Part shown: positions 43,901-51,329 of the stretch, piece after piece
How the letters are laid out: each line of letters starts with the position of its first letter
Position numbering within the stretch: position 1 is the stretch's first letter
NCBI GenBank assembly: GCA_031979385.1
Contig: DALZEF010000001.1
Coordinates: 62,001-126,000 of the forward strand
Length of the DNA: 64,000 nt
Source: Timonella sp031979385
Lineage (GTDB): Bacteria; Actinomycetota; Actinomycetes; Actinomycetales; Cellulomonadaceae
Direction: 5' to 3'
Position numbers and translations under genes: made by a program
Notes under the pieces: generated by a model
What the model saw: only the letters and a program-made list of their open reading frames with translations
The model's database searches: none
Told to the model about the DNA's origin: nothing

Positions 43901-44601
43901 GCGGTGGTTGATGCCGTAATGGTGTAGGGAACCGTGACATTAAGGGTTGCATCGTTGAAGGTGGCACCGGTTCGACCTGCGTTGACACCCGTTAGCGTCG
44001 GCGCTCCTGGTGTCTTCTGAAGGCTATTGGATCCAGTGATGAGTGTGGCATCGCCCGGTACCAAGAGGATCTGGCTCTCACCGCCCTTGCCGCGCCAGTT
44101 GATGTGGCTGGCTTCGACGCCCTCTTCATGAGTTGTCAGTTGGAATTTCAACGACAGGGTCTCGATCGGCGTTGACCCCATGCGAGCAGCAGCATCCGGG
44201 TGGAACGAGACCCGTACGGTTCCGTTGCCCAGGTCCTGGATGTCGCTGACTGCGAGCAGACTCGTTGGGAAACTACTGAAGTCAATATCGATGTTGTCCC
44301 CTAAATCGAGACCAAAGTCTAGATATGGAGGGAAACTTCCGCCGCCACTTTGGATCTGCTGGAGGTTCCATTGCAGAACGACTTCGTACTCGGTATCGGG
44401 AGTAAGTACAGCCGGATTAGTCGCAAGAGCAGTTTGCAGGGCACCATTCGGATAAGACTCAAATCCCACAGGAAGTGGTGTGAGCGCCTCCGGATCGGGT
44501 GCGGCAGAAGCCGTTACCGGGAATCCCATAACAACAAGCAGCATTGCCATGATTGTTGCGAGTGTTCTCGTGGCAGCGCCTCTGAACTTGTATCTAGTCA
44601 T
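37945..44601 (-). CDS. Giant sortase-anchored adhesin with seven SdrD-B repeats
   Basis: 2218 aa, start ATG 44601 (MTRYKFRGAATRTL) after CGAGGATT. A signal peptide (TLATIMAMLLVVMGFPVTAS) precedes about 1000 residues of DUF11/isopeptide-type beta domains, a Cna-B/SpaA domain (PLNITKVDSTALSKEITDPD onward) and a DUF5979-like domain (VAITKSVSGVLPTSVGTAHD). Seven SdrD-B domains follow (about 38150-41190): each opens S/AIGD-x-VW-x-D-x-N/DRNG and has acidic Ca-binding loops. They alternate in type, ending TLDFGFV (odd) or DPTWDAGVV (even). The C-terminus has LEETG, a hydrophobic helix and RRRKV. The protein should project far from the wall and act in adhesion. No sortase is encoded nearby. Confidence 0.88.
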   Translation of the reverse strand: MTRYKFRGAATRTLATIMAMLLVVMGFPVTASAAPDPEALTPLPVGFESYPNGALQTALATNPAVLTPDTEYEVVLQWNLQQIQSGGGSFPPYLDFGLDLGDNIDIDFSSFPTSLLAVSDIQDLGNGTVRVSFHPDAAARMGSTPIETLSLKFQLTTHEEGVEASHINWRGKGGESQILLVPGDATLITGSNSLQKTPGAPTLTGVNAGRTGATFNDATLNVTVPYTITASTTAGGEMVIADAFRAPENAWLEYPAASGFTVELTTWTDLGEGYGKQSTRTLSGAEVADAIEVAADGKSFTFTEEVPANSTVKISYTASLTDEPSGIQAFKDDYVTRYNAANEGAMVYVPVRNDAARTVDGASQLTTTTTAQVGISKYQPNRPGIGTGDFSKDVNITALGFQDFTGSMGARTMENPVELTYTIHARLGKFDPTSSSVGKDENGDRDERFFTLTEDVLIKDAAPIGGEWVKAAGTPAGDPGPLDISSSPALTYKAATGTLNTDAQLRAFLAPGEYTVIGEQLVANIGQNNASNWEITPKILVDAAGMTPNINSTTGYGYYTYRNTAQMAWVTEGGGSSFDDSADTTFTDRRDDDEREVTDPTVFDKTVGSSLVSTTPGQPAEVDYQITVRGGTTNDDQIDLSQTDVVDHVDRNIFDLGDYDAVTKQFSNVELTARYTVGSTTRNYTATDFELVWDDTEGGLRITPTGATTADIDSARGSSTSDSIVFNLKLRTFPIEGRQILRITNSASYLGESSIEGNYRTSITSAGSSLGSAMTLVKAAYDEENDKFSTGVRILPGSLDSVTDTAEAVFRLSMLVPGNFNGRINLNDDLTNAGLVFQGFVDGPEDTSPSTSQISLGRNIVVRASGNVVEITTNGSSTTTQSDASVYEVFYRVTIPDWSEREDEPIINVAGTSSAVVTITDKYPLNITKVDSTALSKEITDPDARFTVLDADDNVVVSGASIQNNKLVIRDGGELKAVLVDTPGTYTVREDRAPDGYLRTPDTIEVTVNNDGTSSEVLFENAPAVTGQVAITKSVSGVLPTSVGTAHDFVFDWEATPPSGVVLNDGDEDGEVTVKGGETVNLGIDFPEGTVVTFTEQATSQSIAGHLFSGVTPTTLAATVGENNTQTVVATNTYLPMVSVGDYVWVDQNRNGIQDEDPEDGINGVKLVLTDQDGNPVTDVHGNIVGPVWTEDDEDGNPGYYVFKDLPALTDGEEYVVTIDRDDDDTKDALAPYVPTLSTQGGDRSVDSSTWTATATHVGLTNGGDHNPTLDFGFVTPSFAIGDIVWIDLDRSGAQDNGEQPLAGVTVTLLDASGNPVTEDIAGNPITPQVTGIDGRYLFDNLPEGTYKVRFELTEEQGKQYQFTEYRHEDADADKDSDAEVTSNPLIGETGDIVLNRANTALDPDYGDQAFIATQGVDPTWDAGVFPKSVSVGDLVWVDFNRDGIQDDDEQGIPGVELILTDKNGDPVRDIFGDLVDATRTDADGKYSFNDLPALKEGEQYIVTINQTNQDTLDALAPYVPTTEGTNGGSGEFDSSTWTAIATHDGHNGLTENGDRNPTLDFGFVLKSYAIGDKVWIDTDRNGDQGADEVPLAGTKVELLVKDGSGNFVPAKDTQDRDVPATTTDEEGRYLFDNLPAGTYKVQFTLTEKQAEIYDFTDSLKSGVDAGLNSDAEPTATKHIGLTGEIVLDGTNGALTKSYDRGITATEGIDPTWDAGVVLKRVSIGDLVWVDENRDGLQDPDEKGIEGVKLIVTLVDEDGNPVLDDDGKPVVVKDVYGNTVAPQVTDGDGKYLFEDLPALNTGTQYKVTIDTTDAGTKKALEPYVPTIPGAGNDEGNDSSTSSEVAPWRGLQEDGADNLTLDFGFVTPSFAIGDIVWIDVDRDGIQGADEKPLAGVTVTLLDAVTGEPVTKDIAGKDIKPIVTGKDGKYLFDNLPAGTYKVQFELTEEQGKTYKFTSNVPSQNSTDNSDGRVTNNPLVAVTGEIVLDRTNAALDTEYDADFVATQGVDPTWDAGVVFKSVSVGDYVWFDKNGNGKQDKNEKGIGDVKLVLTDKNGKPVKDVFGNEVPALWTDKDGKYTFENLPPLEPGQEYHVKIDRKDAKTKKALETYLPTLEGQGDAAFDSSTWVAIATSEGLTEDGDRNDTLDFGFILNSAWSGTGNQNLEGGDDDPAASEITDDADTEDRELLEETGFSGAPVVVLSAVLLALGGAFLAIRRRKV

Positions 44602-44759
44602 TCGGTAAATCCTCGTGGTTTTCGGGGGACTGACAAGCAAATGGGTAGAAAGACCCATGTAGAAAGTATCGGCTGGCAGGATGCCATAAAAGAGGGGCAT
44701 AGATCACCCTTACGCGGAAACCGCGCATTCTCACAGATAAACCACATTAACTTCATCCG

Positions 44760-44775
44760 CGTGATTCACATCACA
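44760..44775. promoter_or_regulatory. CRP/GlxR-like site CGTGATTCACATCACA
   Basis: Matches TGTGA-N6-TCACA at nine of ten fixed positions. It lies 159 bp upstream of the adhesin start. Confidence 0.45.
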
Positions 44776-44895
44776 AAAAACCGCATAACATTTCACTTGG
44801 AAAGTTTTACGGGAAAAAACATATCACCCAGATGGGAAGCAGTGGCCGATAACGGCTACTTCCCAAACGGAAAAGCGGGACGCTAACACCAGACC

Positions 44896-44932
44896 TTCCA
44901 TCTGGAAAGGCAAAAATATTCCATCTGGAAAG
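44896..44932. promoter_or_regulatory. Tandem TTCCATCTGGAAAG sites
   Basis: Two identical 14-bp sites with palindromic core TTCCA-TC-TGGAA, start-to-start spacing 23 bp (about two helical turns). They sit on the BCCT side of the region. Confidence 0.5.
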
Positions 44933-45072
44933 CACGGTGCAAAAAACCTCAGCCGTCGCGCCGGAGGACAACGTCCTCGTGATAGTCGTCACTCCGCTGA
45001 TCTGCACTAACTACGGGTGAGAGACGGGACGTGGGGAAGACAAGAAGTTGGCGGCAAATTAGTCTGGTACTC

Positions 45073-46833
45073 ATGAGTTCCCACGCACGCCCATCGAGTA
45101 AGTCTCCAGTGGCACGAGCGGTCTTCTGGCCAGCAGCGGTCACGGTCTTCGTGTTCGTGACGTTCGCGATCATTGCGCCCGACGCTGCGGAGTCGCTCTT
45201 CCAGAACATTCAAGACACCGTGATCCGCTGGTTCTCCTGGTACTACGTGCTCATTGCCGCGTTCTTTGTCGCCTTCTGCCTCTATATAGGGTTCTCCAAG
45301 TACGGTGACATCAAACTGGGCAATGATGATGATGAGCCTGAGTTCTCCAACATGTCTTGGCTCGCCCTGCTGTTCGCGGCCGGCATGGGTATCGGTCTCG
45401 TGTTCTACGGTGTCTCGGAACCCTTGAGCCACTATGCAAGCCCTCGCCCAGGAGTTACGGGAACATCGGAGGAACTCGCGGGATATGCGTTGCGTCAGAC
45501 GTACCTGCACTGGGGCGTGAGTGCCTGGGCAATCTACGTAGTGGTTGGTCTCGCATTGGCCTACGCGATTCACCGTCGTAAGCGCCCCATCGCGATTCGT
45601 TGGGCGCTTGAGCCTCTGCTCGGCAGGGGGCGCGTTGAAGGCCGTTGGGGAAACACCATCGACGCCATCGCACTGGTGGGTACGATCTTCGGTGTGGCGA
45701 CCTCTCTCGGTTTGGGTGTCATGCAGATTGCCTCTGGCCTGGGTTACATCGGCATAGCCGAACCATCAACCACCCTCGAGATCGTTCTGATCGCGATCAT
45801 CACCTGCTTCGTCATCTACTCGGTCGTGTCGGGCGTGTCCAAGGGGATGAAGTACCTGTCCAACATCAACCTCGTTCTTGCAGCCTTAGTTCTGATGTTC
45901 GTGCTGTTCTCGGGCCCAACCGTCTTCTTGTTGCGCGAGTTTGTCCAGTCCCTCGGTGGTTACCTGCAGACCTTCATAGGTCAGGCCTTCACTGTCTCGG
46001 CCTTCCAAGGCGAGTCCGGTGAGGAATGGCAGGGTGCCTGGACCACGTTCTATTGGGGTTGGTGGATGTCTTGGGCTCCCTTTGTTGGCGTGTTCATCGC
46101 CCGCGTGTCGAAGGGACGAACGGTCAAGGAGTTCGTGACCGGGGTCCTCTTGGTACCCACTCTCATGACTTTCCTGTGGTTCTCCGTGCTCGGTGGAACG
46201 GGCATCTACTTTGAGCTCACGGGTCGCGCCGAACTCATCAACGCCGACGGTTCCGTGAATGTCGAGGAGTCGCTCTTTGCGTTGCTCAACCATCTTCCAG
46301 GCACCACGTTCCTGACCATCGGTGTGGTTGTCCTGATCGCGATCTTCTTTGTCACCTCAGCAGATTCCGGTGCGCTCGTTATGGCGATGATCGCTTCCGG
46401 CGGCCAGGAGGAGCCACCTCGCTGGCTCAAGGTGTCCTTCGCGTGCATGAGTTCCCTCCTTGCGATCGCTCTCCTCCTTGCGGGCGGTCTCGATGCACTC
46501 AAGACTGCGGCGATACTCATAGCCTTGCCGTTCTCATTTGTGATGCTCCTGCTCTGCTGGTCCCTTGTCACCGCGTTTAACCGTGAGATCCGCGCTTACC
46601 AGAGGGCACAGCGCAGGGCGTTCCGCGATCACATTGGCGAGTATTACGGCCTCGAGGTTGAATCCTCACCTCCCGCTTTCCATCTACCGAAGGTTCGGTG
46701 GCCACACCCTAAGCGCCCCGGCCAGCGAGCGGCAAAGCCGCCTGCCATCATGCCCGAGGTCCCCGCCATAACTTCACCGACGGGCGCCCCCAACTCAGAT
46801 GACCACCCCAAGACGCAACGGACGGACAACTAA
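45073..46833 (+). CDS. BCCT-family osmolyte transporter, betaine-type
   Basis: About 586 aa from ATG 45073 (MSSHARPSSK); a GTG at 45031 would add 14 residues and has equally weak ribosome-binding sequence. The BCCT signature here is GMGIGLVFYGVSEP, as in glycine-betaine carriers OpuD/BetP, and the Trp motif FYWGWWMSWAPFVGVFIARV is intact. Twelve helices, then a 60-residue hydrophilic Pro/Lys/Arg-rich C-terminal tail that in BetP-like carriers senses osmotic stress. It should import betaine or a related compatible solute with Na+. It is distinct from the BetT-like carrier near 7 kb. Divergent from the giant adhesin gene. Confidence 0.85.
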   Translation: MSSHARPSSKSPVARAVFWPAAVTVFVFVTFAIIAPDAAESLFQNIQDTVIRWFSWYYVLIAAFFVAFCLYIGFSKYGDIKLGNDDDEPEFSNMSWLALLFAAGMGIGLVFYGVSEPLSHYASPRPGVTGTSEELAGYALRQTYLHWGVSAWAIYVVVGLALAYAIHRRKRPIAIRWALEPLLGRGRVEGRWGNTIDAIALVGTIFGVATSLGLGVMQIASGLGYIGIAEPSTTLEIVLIAIITCFVIYSVVSGVSKGMKYLSNINLVLAALVLMFVLFSGPTVFLLREFVQSLGGYLQTFIGQAFTVSAFQGESGEEWQGAWTTFYWGWWMSWAPFVGVFIARVSKGRTVKEFVTGVLLVPTLMTFLWFSVLGGTGIYFELTGRAELINADGSVNVEESLFALLNHLPGTTFLTIGVVVLIAIFFVTSADSGALVMAMIASGGQEEPPRWLKVSFACMSSLLAIALLLAGGLDALKTAAILIALPFSFVMLLLCWSLVTAFNREIRAYQRAQRRAFRDHIGEYYGLEVESSPPAFHLPKVRWPHPKRPGQRAAKPPAIMPEVPAITSPTGAPNSDDHPKTQRTDN

Positions 46834-46834
46834 C

Positions 46835-46858
46835 CAGCCGAATCGTCGTCAATCCAAC
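46835..46858 (+). repeat. TCGTCGTCAAT motif copy
   Basis: CAGCCGAATCGTCGTCAATC begins two bases after the BCCT stop codon; close to the copy at 60862-60882. Confidence 0.6.
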
Positions 46859-46903
46859 ATCGCAACCATGTACTTAACCCACAGGGCTGCCGATACAACA
46901 TCT

Positions 46904-47995
46904 ATGCGCTTCTCTTCCCGACGAGTCCCCCTGTTCGCCCTGCTCCTCACCCTGATTGCGGCACCCGGCCACGCCGCAAGCGGCGTGGCCTCCCCCGTGC
47001 GCGAGCTTGGGGCCATCGGAGTTGGGGCCGGTCAAGGCTTGGACGTGGTGGAACAGGTTCGGACTGCGGCAACCCGAGCCGCCTTCGCCACGCTCCCAGA
47101 CACCGCTGCCGGGCAGTCGGCCACATACGAGGCGGCACTCGCCAAGCTCGACACCCTCGCAGTCAAAGGTCGGGCACCAAAGACCGGATATTCACGGAAC
47201 GAGTTTGGGAAGCGCTGGGACGACCGCGACCGCAACGGCTGCGACACCCGCAACGACATACTGCGGCGCGACCTCAGCGACCGTAAATACAAACCCAACA
47301 CCAACAAATGCGTGATCACCGTGGGCGTGCTCGACGATCCATTCACCGGTTCACGCATAGAGTTCAACCGTGCGGAGGACGCAGCCGGGGTACAGATCGA
47401 CCATGTGGTGGCTCTGTCCGATGCGTGGCAGAAGGGTGCTCAACAGCTCAGCCTGGGTGAACGCACCGATTTCGCAAACGACCCACTCAACCTGCTGGCA
47501 GTGAAGGGCTCAGAAAATCAGAAGAAGGGCGACAGCGATGCTGCGACCTGGCTACCGTCGAACCGCTCGTTTAGATGCCAGTACGTCGCCACCCAAGTCG
47601 ATGTGAAAGCGAAATACAACCTGTGGGTCACCATCGCCGAAAAGGATATGGTTGCCCGCATCCTGTCTGGCTGTTCTGGGGAGATCCCCGCATTTACTGA
47701 GGTGCCGCCGCTATCGGAGGCGGGGGCTGAAGACACGTCAGCGGCTTCACAGAAGGCCAACGAAGCGCCGAAGGGCACAGAAAAGAAATCATCGAAGGAC
47801 CACAGCGCCGGTGTCGCGCCCGCCAGCAAGACCGAATGCCCCGATGACGCGCCGGTCAAGGGCAACCAAGGCTCAAACGGGTGGAAGTACCACATTCCCG
47901 GTGGACGTTGGTACAACATCACGCACCCCGAACAGTGCTTCGTGACCGGTGATGATGCTGAGGCTGCGGGATACGAGTACGCCAAGAACCAGTAG
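46904..47995 (+). CDS. Secreted HNH nuclease with C-terminal sunset-like domain
   Basis: 363 aa from ATG 46904 (MRFSSRRVPLFALLLTLIAA); the longer frame overlaps the dispersed repeat. A signal peptide ends near GHA. The GmrSD/DUF1524-type HNH domain (about 85-230) shows KRWDDRDRNGCDTRND, QIDHVVALSDAWQKGA (catalytic Asp-His) and DPLNLLAVKGSENQKKG followed by DAATWLP. After a charged linker, the C-terminus (CPDDAPVKGNQGSNGWKYHI, then PGGRWYNITHPEQCF) is the Cys-bearing sunset module. It should be an exported DNase/RNase for nutrient gain or escape from DNA traps (inference). Probably monocistronic. Confidence 0.85.
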   Translation: MRFSSRRVPLFALLLTLIAAPGHAASGVASPVRELGAIGVGAGQGLDVVEQVRTAATRAAFATLPDTAAGQSATYEAALAKLDTLAVKGRAPKTGYSRNEFGKRWDDRDRNGCDTRNDILRRDLSDRKYKPNTNKCVITVGVLDDPFTGSRIEFNRAEDAAGVQIDHVVALSDAWQKGAQQLSLGERTDFANDPLNLLAVKGSENQKKGDSDAATWLPSNRSFRCQYVATQVDVKAKYNLWVTIAEKDMVARILSGCSGEIPAFTEVPPLSEAGAEDTSAASQKANEAPKGTEKKSSKDHSAGVAPASKTECPDDAPVKGNQGSNGWKYHIPGGRWYNITHPEQCFVTGDDAEAAGYEYAKNQ

Positions 47996-48040
47996 TCCTG
48001 TTCCCTCACTCCGAGCAGCACTCCAGCCACCACCATCAAT

Positions 48041-48310
48041 GTGACTATCGGCCGTTACCGTGTGGACATGCTAATCAAGGGCACAAAACTGATTGTGGAG
48101 TACGACGGAGAAGACAAATACCGGGCAAACGGTAACGCCCTTCTGCAAGAGAAAGCTCGCGAAGATGCGCTCCGAGCCGAGGGCTGGGATTTCCTGCGAG
48201 TGAGTCGGCTGACCATGTCGCGAGTGGATGTTTTCTTAACTGAAGTACAGCGCAGACTCGCTGCTCACGATTACATCTTGTTGAACCAGAAGAAAGTACT
48301 AGTTCCCTGA
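48041..48310 (+). pseudogene. 3' remnant of a DUF559 endonuclease-like gene
   Basis: 89 codons from GTG. The translation GRYRVDMLIKGTKLIVEYDG followed by EDKYRANGNALLQEKAREDA and GWDFLRVS is the C-terminal half of DUF559/AbiEi-associated endonuclease-fold proteins, which normally have about 180 more residues before it. The conserved D-x-n-E-Y/F-D-G and EKxREDAL motifs are intact. The open frame has no upstream domain and starts only 45 bp after the HNH gene. It is best read as a truncated gene; expression as a small protein cannot be excluded. The sequence at its 5' end, GACTATCGGCCGTT, resembles the arms of the inverted repeat at 48360-48424. Confidence 0.55.
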
Positions 48311-48359
48311 TCCCATACCCCTGCCGCCATGTCAGTCACGCACTGGTGATGAGCCAGTC

Positions 48360-48424
48360 ATGCGACTATCGGCGGTTGAATGCGACCATCCTCCACGGTC
48401 GCATTCAACCGCCGATAGTCGCAT
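48360..48424. repeat. Perfect 28-bp inverted repeat
   Basis: Arms 48360-48387 and 48397-48424 with a nine-base loop. The arm begins ATGCGACTATCGGCGGTT and ends ATGCGACC, so ATGCGAC occurs twice in each arm. No T-run follows, so it is not an ordinary terminator. Confidence 0.9.
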
Positions 48425-48857
48425 CCCGTCACTTTCGCCCGACGGACCTGAAGTTCCAATTGCTACCGGGGTGCATGCGAAAGCCGGTCCCGTTCTGGTG
48501 AACGGAACCGGCTGTATAGCTTTCGAGGAAGGTCGGCACCTTCCCTGTGGAGCACTCGCTTCTCCTTGTTTGATCAGGCTAGCCGCAGTGGTGTCGAGGC
48601 ACTGAAGTGATGTCCGGTTGTCAACTCTCCCCCGAGAAGTGAAACCGTCTGTTCTAACCGATCCAACACACTCAACAGTAGGGACCGAACCTTGGAATTC
48701 CCTGCGTTTTATCTGTCTTTTGGCCGGGTTTATGGGAGAGGTTGTGTGAATAGCCTGACAGGTTGTCAGAACGTTGCGGACTCGCATCAGGTGTTACCGA
48801 CGGCTTGACACAGATTTGTCACCGATGTCCTGAAACACAACAGATGTTACCCACAAG

Positions 48858-48926
48858 CCGGTGGGCCGAAAACGCACCGGGTGCGCATACTTTTTCCGCA
48901 CACCCGGACCAAAAACAGCCCATCGA
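48858..48926 (+). repeat. 69-bp element, copy c
   Basis: Starts CCGGTGGGCCGAAAACG and ends CAGCCCATCGA; shares CACCCGGACC with copy b. Inner sequence is the most divergent. Confidence 0.75.
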
Positions 48927-48966
48927 GTGGGCAGGGAATCCATGCATGGTGACACCTAGCGCGGTA

Positions 48967-50250
48967 TCACGCCGCCATGTCGTTGAATGGCTCCTCGGCA
49001 TTTGGCTCATGCCGGAAGATCAGATCAGCCACGACAGCCCCACCCTTAGTGCCGATGGACAGGCTCAGGAACGTGCCAAGCGCAGTCACCACGGTTTGGT
49101 TGTCAAAGGTTGTGAGCGCAACGAGGCCAACGATTCCGGGAACCAGCAGGATGAACGCGGGCCGGAAGGTCACGATGGCTGGCGCCCGCGGCTCAAACCG
49201 TTCGACCACTCGTGCGAAGAAGAAGAACACCGCACCCACAACGCCCGTCGCGCCGATGCTACCGATGTGCGGAGTGAGCACCATGATCCCAGCGTAGGTG
49301 AGCAGCATCGCGGGAATCGACAGCAGCGTAAGCCGCCACCCAGCCTTGAATGCCAGACCGATCCCGGCAGCCATAACCACAACGCCGATCCACGAACCCC
49401 ACAGCGGTGGAAGGGCAGCCAACCCGGCCATTTCGGTGCTCACGCGGGTAACGTCGCCAAGCAGATGCGCAGCAGAAGCGTCAATGCGCAGCCCGGTCGC
49501 CATGGCGGCCGCGCCGATGCCGACGGTCATGAAGGCCAGTACCAGCAGGCCATACATGAGTCGCGACGAGCCGGTGATCATGTCCGTCGCGCTCAGTTCC
49601 AGTAGCGCGTTTGTGATCGTGGTTCCCGGTACGAGGACGGCGAGAGGGGCGCAGACCGCGAACAGTGGGATCGGCCCGAGCTCGAAGTGGGATGCGAGCA
49701 ATCCCACTGCGGCCGTGGTTCCGAAGGCGACGAGGAACGTGATGATCGTTCCCGCTCCCCGGACCTTGGAGCCGAGGTGGATGGCTACGCCAATGAGTGC
49801 TCCGAGCACGAAGGTCGCGATGACCGCCCACCAGGGGATGCGAAACAGAACACCGAGACCTCCAGCCAGACCGGAGGAGCCGAGCAGTAGCTCCCACCAG
49901 GTGATGTGTGCGGTCGACGCACGAACCTTGGCGATGTGCTCGGGGATGCGCCAGAACGGGACCTTCCCCGCGAGAAGCCTGCGTACGAGCAGGTTCGCTC
50001 GGGCGGTGATGAGCAGAGGGAGTTCAACGCCCGTAGCATTGACCACGGTTGTGGCGTCACCTGGGTGGTCGGACGCGAACACGGTGGCGGGCAGGACCAC
50101 GAAGGCCATGTCTGGATAGCCCGCTTTCTCGGCAACTTTATACAGTGCAAAGTCAACGTCGGTGACTGCGTATCCGGCGTCGAGAAGGAAGGCCCCTAAC
50201 TGGGCAAAGGCGCTGGGCGGACTAACGGTGGTGTCCGTGACTTCGTGCAT
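48967..50250 (-). CDS. Threonine/serine exporter, ThrE family
   Basis: 427 aa from ATG 50250 after AAGGAA. A soluble N-terminal part (about 1-120) with LGAFLLDAGYAVTDVDFAL and HPGDATTVVNATGVELPLLI matches DUF1212, and about ten hydrophobic segments follow in two clusters (DUF1212 and DUF3815 halves). This is the full ThrE arrangement known from Corynebacterium, which exports threonine and serine using the proton gradient. Stands alone between a repeat-filled gap and an aldo/keto reductase. Substrate assignment is by family only. Confidence 0.85.
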   Translation of the reverse strand: MHEVTDTTVSPPSAFAQLGAFLLDAGYAVTDVDFALYKVAEKAGYPDMAFVVLPATVFASDHPGDATTVVNATGVELPLLITARANLLVRRLLAGKVPFWRIPEHIAKVRASTAHITWWELLLGSSGLAGGLGVLFRIPWWAVIATFVLGALIGVAIHLGSKVRGAGTIITFLVAFGTTAAVGLLASHFELGPIPLFAVCAPLAVLVPGTTITNALLELSATDMITGSSRLMYGLLVLAFMTVGIGAAAMATGLRIDASAAHLLGDVTRVSTEMAGLAALPPLWGSWIGVVVMAAGIGLAFKAGWRLTLLSIPAMLLTYAGIMVLTPHIGSIGATGVVGAVFFFFARVVERFEPRAPAIVTFRPAFILLVPGIVGLVALTTFDNQTVVTALGTFLSLSIGTKGGAVVADLIFRHEPNAEEPFNDMAA

Positions 50251-50433
50251 GGCTGTTCCTTGTGGGAATGGTTGTACACCCACAAACTACACTTCAAGCG
50301 CACCCAAGGGAACTGCGGGTTCCCGCACTCTCGTAGGGTGTGCCGCGGGATGTGCTCCCGCCGTGGTTGGCTGCTGAATGTGAGTACAGGCGGCCCTCAC
50401 ACTCAAGCAATCCCCTACTCGTTCAAGGAACTG

Positions 50434-51285
50434 CTAGAACTCCTCGTATTCGGCGGGGTTTTGGCCCTTCATACGTCCGTCTGGGCGTCCAAGCGCGCTG
50501 ATGGCAGCCACCTCTTCGGCGGAAAGCTCAAAGTCGAAGATGTCGAAGTTCTCAGCCTGGCGTTCGGCTGAACCTGAGCGCGGGATGGGCATGGCACCGA
50601 TCTGGGTTTCCCAGCGCAGCACGATCTGGGCAAGGGTCTTGCGATGCTTGAGCGAAAGCTTCTGGAGCACGTCGTAGTTGAGCAGGTATTCCATGCGTGC
50701 GAGCGGACTCCATGCCTGGGTGATGATGCCGTGCTCTTTGTGAAACGCGAGCTGGTCGAGCTGTGGGAAGTGGGGGTGCAGTTCGATCTGGTTTACCACG
50801 GGCATGACGCCGGTTTCTTTTTTGAGGCGTTCGAGGTGTTCGGGCAGAAAGTTGGAAACGCCGATGTGTTTCACATAGCCGCGCTTCTGCGCTTCGATGA
50901 GCGCGCTCCACGCTTCCACATACTTGTCGACGATGGGGTTGGGCCAGTGGATCAGGTACAGATCGTAGTGGTCAAGTCCGGCACGGAACAGTGATTCCTC
51001 GATGGTGACGAGCGCAGAATCGTATTCGTGGCGGCGGCCGGGGAGTTTTGAGGCGATGATGATGTCCTCGCGGCTTGCGATGCCCTCCTCCTCGATGAGC
51101 TTCGCGGCATGCCCCACGGCACCTTCGTTTTCATAGTTGAATGCGGAGTCGAAGAGCCGGTATCCGATCTTGGCGGCTTCCACGATGTTGCGTGCACCGT
51201 GCACGCCGTTCATCTTGTAGGTGCCGAATCCGATCTGCGGCGCGGTGAATCCGTCGTGGGCAACGAAGGTTGGAGTGGTCATCAT
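50434..51285 (-). CDS. Aldo/keto reductase
   Basis: 283 aa from the first of two adjacent ATGs (51285), preceded by GAGAGG. The catalytic tetrad of AKRs is present: Asp in YRLFDSAF, Tyr in FNYENEG, Lys in IIASKLPG and His in YLIHWPNP. The NADPH-binding C-terminal segment (IPRSGSAERQAENFDIFDFE) is typical of AKR5-type 2,5-diketo-gluconate reductase-like proteins. It reduces an aldehyde or ketone with NADPH; substrate unknown. It follows the ABC permease gene by 45 bp on the same strand, so it might be read through from the metal transport operon. Confidence 0.87.
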   Translation of the reverse strand: MMTTPTFVAHDGFTAPQIGFGTYKMNGVHGARNIVEAAKIGYRLFDSAFNYENEGAVGHAAKLIEEEGIASREDIIIASKLPGRRHEYDSALVTIEESLFRAGLDHYDLYLIHWPNPIVDKYVEAWSALIEAQKRGYVKHIGVSNFLPEHLERLKKETGVMPVVNQIELHPHFPQLDQLAFHKEHGIITQAWSPLARMEYLLNYDVLQKLSLKHRKTLAQIVLRWETQIGAMPIPRSGSAERQAENFDIFDFELSAEEVAAISALGRPDGRMKGQNPAEYEEF

Positions 51286-51329
51286 GCGTCCTCTCGCGTG
51301 TGCGACTTGGGTTTTCTCCCCACTGAAGC

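Larger units (their letters stand above)
44602..45072. other. Divergent control region of adhesin and BCCT genes
   Basis: 471 bp with no gene. It has a CRP/GlxR-like site (44760-44775), a TTTCACTTGGAAAG motif (44791-44804) and two exact TTCCATCTGGAAAG copies 23 bp apart (44896-44909, 44919-44932). Rich in regulatory-looking sequence. Confidence 0.6.
48311..48966. other. 656-bp gene-free region with repeats
   Basis: No plausible gene. It contains the perfect 28-bp inverted repeat at 48360-48424, a hairpin GCCGGT-x-CCGTTC / GAACGG-x-ACCGGC (48483-48512), a short hairpin GGAAGGT/ACCTTCC (48528-48545) and a 69-bp repeat (48858-48926). Looks like a decayed, recombination-prone stretch. Confidence 0.55.

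Noticed and set aside
48332..48787. 151-codon minus-strand frame in the repeat-filled gap
   Set aside because: It runs through the perfect inverted repeat and has no protein-like features; no transposase motif was visible.
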